From NCBI GenBank assembly GCA_021795795.1, contig JAJYPA010000047.1, forward strand, positions 1 through 30,053: DNA of 30,053 nt, in the 5' to 3' direction. Under the pieces are notes generated by a model. The model did not search any database, was not told the origin of the DNA, and saw only the letters and a list, made by a program, of their open reading frames with translations. Shown here piece by piece: positions 24,210-30,053 of the stretch. Position 1 is the first letter of the stretch. The number at the start of each line of letters is the position of its first letter. This DNA comes from Pseudomonadota bacterium (lineage in GTDB: Bacteria > Pseudomonadota > Gammaproteobacteria > Halothiobacillales > Halothiobacillaceae). The translations under genes and the position numbers were made by a program.

Positions 24210-25187
24210 TCAATGATTCCGGGCAACGGCTGCATCGGCCAGCGCAAGCAGAGCTTCCTTGAACGGGCTGTCGGGAACGGCGTTGATGGCCTGTTTCGCC
24301 CGGTCTGCCTCGGCTTGCGCGAGGTGCGCAGTATAGGCGAGCGCGCCGGTATGTTCAATGGCTCTACAAATCGCCTGAATATCGCTGGCATCCTGCTCGG
24401 TAATCGCCCGGCGAATGAGCGCCACGGTGGCTTCATCACCCCGCTGCATGGCGATAATCAGTGGCAGTGTAGGCTTGCCTTCGGCCAGATCGTCGCCCAC
24501 GTGTTTACCTGTGTGCGCTTCGTCGCCGGTGTAATCGAGCACGTCGTCGATCAACTGGAACGCGGTGCCCAGATGCAGGCCATATGCGGTCAGCTCCGCT
24601 TCCATTTCTTCCGGCTGGCCTTCGAGTACGGCGGCCAACTGGGTAGCGGCGGCGAACAGGGTGGCGGTTTTGCGAATAATGACATCGACGTAGCGCTCTT
24701 CGCTTACGTCGGCATCGCCCATGTTCATGAGTTGCAGCACTTCGCCTTCGGCAATACGGTTGGTAGCTTGCGCCAGAATGGCCATGACGCGGGGTTCCTG
24801 CACCTCGACCATCATCTCGAACGCACGCGAGTAGAGGAAATCGCCGGTTAAAACCGAAGCGGCATTGCCAAAGAGTGCATTCGCGGTATCGCGTCCGCGC
24901 CGCAGGGTGGATTCATCGACGACATCATCGTGCAGCAAGGTGGCGGTGTGAATCAGCTCGACTACCGCCGCCATTTGCGCGGCCCAGGGGGATTTTCCAC
25001 CCAACGCCTTTGCCGCCAGCATCAGTACCATGGGGCGAAAGCGCTTGCCGCCCGCGCCGATGATGTACCGGGAAAGCTGATTGATGAGGGCGACATCGGA
25101 AGCCAGCTTGGTCTGGATCACGGTATTGACGCGCGCCATATCGGGCGCTGCGAGTTCGCGAATTTGGTCAACGGTCATGTTCGGCAT
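24210..25187 (-). CDS. ispB: Polyprenyl (octaprenyl) diphosphate synthase
   Basis: Extends farnesyl diphosphate with isopentenyl units to make the all-trans side chain of ubiquinone. The 325-residue chain has GGKRFRP (46-52), the first aspartate-rich motif LLHDDVVDES (84-93) and the second, FQLIDDVLDYTGD (210-222). The chain length of the product cannot be set from these motifs alone, though the residues before the first motif are small, as in long-chain enzymes. The start at 25187 is eight bases after the ligA stop; a second ATG three codons in is also possible and neither has a strong ribosome site. It ends the smc-zipA-ligA-ispB series. Confidence 0.94.
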   Translation of the reverse strand: MPNMTVDQIRELAAPDMARVNTVIQTKLASDVALINQLSRYIIGAGGKRFRPMVLMLAAKALGGKSPWAAQMAAVVELIHTATLLHDDVVDESTLRRGRDTANALFGNAASVLTGDFLYSRAFEMMVEVQEPRVMAILAQATNRIAEGEVLQLMNMGDADVSEERYVDVIIRKTATLFAAATQLAAVLEGQPEEMEAELTAYGLHLGTAFQLIDDVLDYTGDEAHTGKHVGDDLAEGKPTLPLIIAMQRGDEATVALIRRAITEQDASDIQAICRAIEHTGALAYTAHLAQAEADRAKQAINAVPDSPFKEALLALADAAVARNH

Positions 25188-25195
25188 AAAAGGCT

Positions 25196-28263
<3,068 letters not shown>

Positions 28264-28267
28264 ACTT

Positions 28268-30053
28268 TTATGACTCTAATAGTTGCACGGCGCGATCAAC
28301 ATCCACCGAGACGATCCGTGAGACACCCGCTTCGCGCATTGTCACCCCGACCAAAGCCGAGGCGCTGGCCATCGTGGTTTTATTGTGCGTCACGAACAGG
28401 AATTGCACCCGATCCGACATGGCCGAAACCATAGCACAGAATCGGCCGACATTGGCCTCATCCAGCGGGGCATCGACCTCATCCAGAATACAGAAAGGTG
28501 CGGGGTTGAGCTCGAATAAAGCGAAAATCAATGCCACCGCCGTCAGCGCCCGCTCACCCCCCGATAATAACGATAATTGGGTAACTTTCTTGCCCGGCGG
28601 TTTGGCGAATAACAGCACGCCGGCATCCAGATCGTCCGCACCGCTCAATTCGAGCCGGGCCTCGCCGCCACCGAACAAGTGCACGAACAAGGGGCCGATG
28701 CGCGCATTCACCGCGTCGAACACCGACTTAAATTGCGCGCGCGTCTGCTTATCCAGCGTCCGGATGGCCTCCTGTAATTGATCAAGCGCCGCCTGAACGT
28801 CTTCAATCTGCCCGTCCAGTTCGGACTTGCGTGCTTCGGCTTCGGCAAACGCTTCGATGGCGGTGAGGTTCACCGCGCCCAGACGGGCGATCTGCTGTTC
28901 CAGCGTCGAGAGTTCAGATGCCTGCGCCTCGGCAATATTCGCAATGTCTGCCAACCGCTCAATGGCTTCGGCATCCAGTGTTTGCTGATCATCACGCCAT
29001 TGATCGAGTGCCTGCGTCAACGCCTGGGCCGCGTGATCCTCCCGCACCGCCAATTGAGCGCGCTGCAACTCCAGCGCCTGAACCGCCGTGCGTGCCTTTT
29101 CAAGGGCCATCTGCACCTCATGCCGCTCGATGCCTGCGGTCTGCACAGCCTGCGTGTGCTGCTGAACTCGTGTCAGCGCCGCTTTTTCCTGCTGCGCGAT
29201 CTCATGCTGACGGGCACCGAGCGCGGTGAACTCGGCCTGCCGTTCGGTTTGCTGTGTAATCAACCCGTCCAATCGATCCGAAAATTGTGCCAATCGCTGA
29301 TCGATTAGCACCATCTGTGCCTCATCGCGCGCCAGTGATTGCTGCGCCTGCTCAAACTGGTGCTGGTTGCGATCCACCGTCCGCTCCAACTGCTGGAGCG
29401 CCTGGCCGGCCTCCCCGGCCTGGCGACGCAAGGCCTGCACGGCCTGCTCTGCCGTTTGCTGGCGTGCATTGAACGCATCACGCGCAGTGTGGGCCTCTGC
29501 CACGATCTGTTCGAGACGGCGTATTGTCTCTTCCAGTCGCGCCCTATCTGCGCTCAATTGCCTGTGCTCGGTCTCCATTCGCACAACCTTTGCCGCTCGA
29601 TCCGCCTGTTGCTGTTCAAGCTGTTGGCATTTGCGATGTAGATCCGCCAGCGACCAGTGCAGGCGCTGACGCTGCTGTTCGAGCTGGTGTTGCTCGGCCA
29701 CGAGCCGCTCGACCTGCTTGCGCTGCTCCGTCAACTGATTTTGTATCCGTTGGAATTCAATCTGTACCTGCTCCGCCGCCGTTTCGGCTTCGGTGCCGGC
29801 CTGCTGCAATTCGACCAGACGGGTTTGTTGCGCCAGTCGCACGGCGGCTTGATCACTCCCGCCGCGCCCGATCCAGTGCCTACCGACCTGCCAACCATCG
29901 GCCAAGACGAAACAGTGACCGGATGGCAGTGTGTGGCGCTGCGCCAATGCCTCGCTCAAAGATGCGGCGGGATGGCGTGTGTGCTGCCAATCGCGCAGCC
30001 AGGGCGCCAGCGCCTCACTTGGGCTGGGCGTCTGTTCGAGGCCGGACTTTGAC
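28268..30053 (-). CDS. smc: Chromosome segregation protein SMC (3' part)
   Basis: About 594 C-terminal residues are present; the frame stays open to the window edge. The segment begins in the hinge (ALAPWLRDW, FVLADGWQVGRHWIG), continues with about 330 residues of Gln/Glu/Ala-rich coiled coil, and ends in the C-terminal head with signature LSGGERALTAVALIFAL, Walker B FCILDEVDAPLDEAN and the switch histidine in FLFVTHNKTTM. The missing N-terminal head would carry Walker A. SMC compacts and organises newly replicated origins, normally with ScpA and ScpB. It heads the smc-zipA-ligA-ispB series. Confidence 0.96.
   Translation of the reverse strand, partial: SKSGLEQTPSPSEALAPWLRDWQHTRHPAASLSEALAQRHTLPSGHCFVLADGWQVGRHWIGRGGSDQAAVRLAQQTRLVELQQAGTEAETAAEQVQIEFQRIQNQLTEQRKQVERLVAEQHQLEQQRQRLHWSLADLHRKCQQLEQQQADRAAKVVRMETEHRQLSADRARLEETIRRLEQIVAEAHTARDAFNARQQTAEQAVQALRRQAGEAGQALQQLERTVDRNQHQFEQAQQSLARDEAQMVLIDQRLAQFSDRLDGLITQQTERQAEFTALGARQHEIAQQEKAALTRVQQHTQAVQTAGIERHEVQMALEKARTAVQALELQRAQLAVREDHAAQALTQALDQWRDDQQTLDAEAIERLADIANIAEAQASELSTLEQQIARLGAVNLTAIEAFAEAEARKSELDGQIEDVQAALDQLQEAIRTLDKQTRAQFKSVFDAVNARIGPLFVHLFGGGEARLELSGADDLDAGVLLFAKPPGKKVTQLSLLSGGERALTAVALIFALFELNPAPFCILDEVDAPLDEANVGRFCAMVSAMSDRVQFLFVTHNKTTMASASALVGVTMREAGVSRIVSVDVDRAVQLLES

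Overview
The window looks like chromosome of a gammaproteobacterium. Two gene orders typical of that class frame it: coaBC-dut-argB near the left, and smc-zipA-ligA-ispB followed by a tRNA-Pro at the right. By eye the base composition is moderately GC-rich (mid-50s percent, not computed). Two DsrE-like secreted proteins, a third DsrE-like domain on an anti-sigma factor, and the start of an ETHE1-like metallo-beta-lactamase-fold protein point to sulfur metabolism. A sulfur-oxidising autotroph such as a Halothiobacillus relative would fit, but this is inference and no species marker was read.

Left part (1-7.3 kb). A truncated sulfur-dioxygenase-like gene diverges from an MFS transporter, with two inverted repeats and a sigma70-like promoter between them. 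Then come a secreted DUF4124 protein and, convergent to it, a periplasmic DsrE-like protein. The essential block coaBC-dut-argB runs on the minus strand. Diverging from it is a membrane-anchored ScsD/TlpA-like thioredoxin whose stop overlaps the start of a GAF-GGDEF diguanylate cyclase.

Middle part (7.3-10.7 kb). This is the most distinctive region. An ECF sigma factor overlaps by ATGA with a one-TM anti-sigma factor whose periplasmic half resembles a DsrE domain. Divergent from them is a two-gene unit, a secreted DsrE-like protein and an OprP/OprO-like porin. Both directions have the same promoter-like pattern, GGAAT, 17 bases, CGTC. This suggests a self-contained envelope-signalling circuit in which the sigma factor drives itself and the DsrE-porin pair, and a DsrE-type domain acts as sensor or docking site.

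Next part (10.7-18.4 kb). Transaldolase, rhombosortase, SixA and the ABC-F protein YheS follow, all on the minus strand. Two hairpin-rich, MITE/REP-like repeats of about 165-235 bases lie in the gaps before transaldolase and before yheS. Then comes a pair of Tat-exported proteins, DUF1800 and DUF1501.

Right part (18.4-30.05 kb). A type III restriction-modification operon (mod-res) has a target-recognition segment that is visibly more AT-rich than the rest of mod. It lies beside the 3' end of tRNA-Pro(CGG), separated from it by a good terminator, two tandem 12-base repeats and about 0.5 kb without a clear gene, which is how a decayed integration site would look. The window ends with ispB, ligA, zipA and the 3' part of smc.
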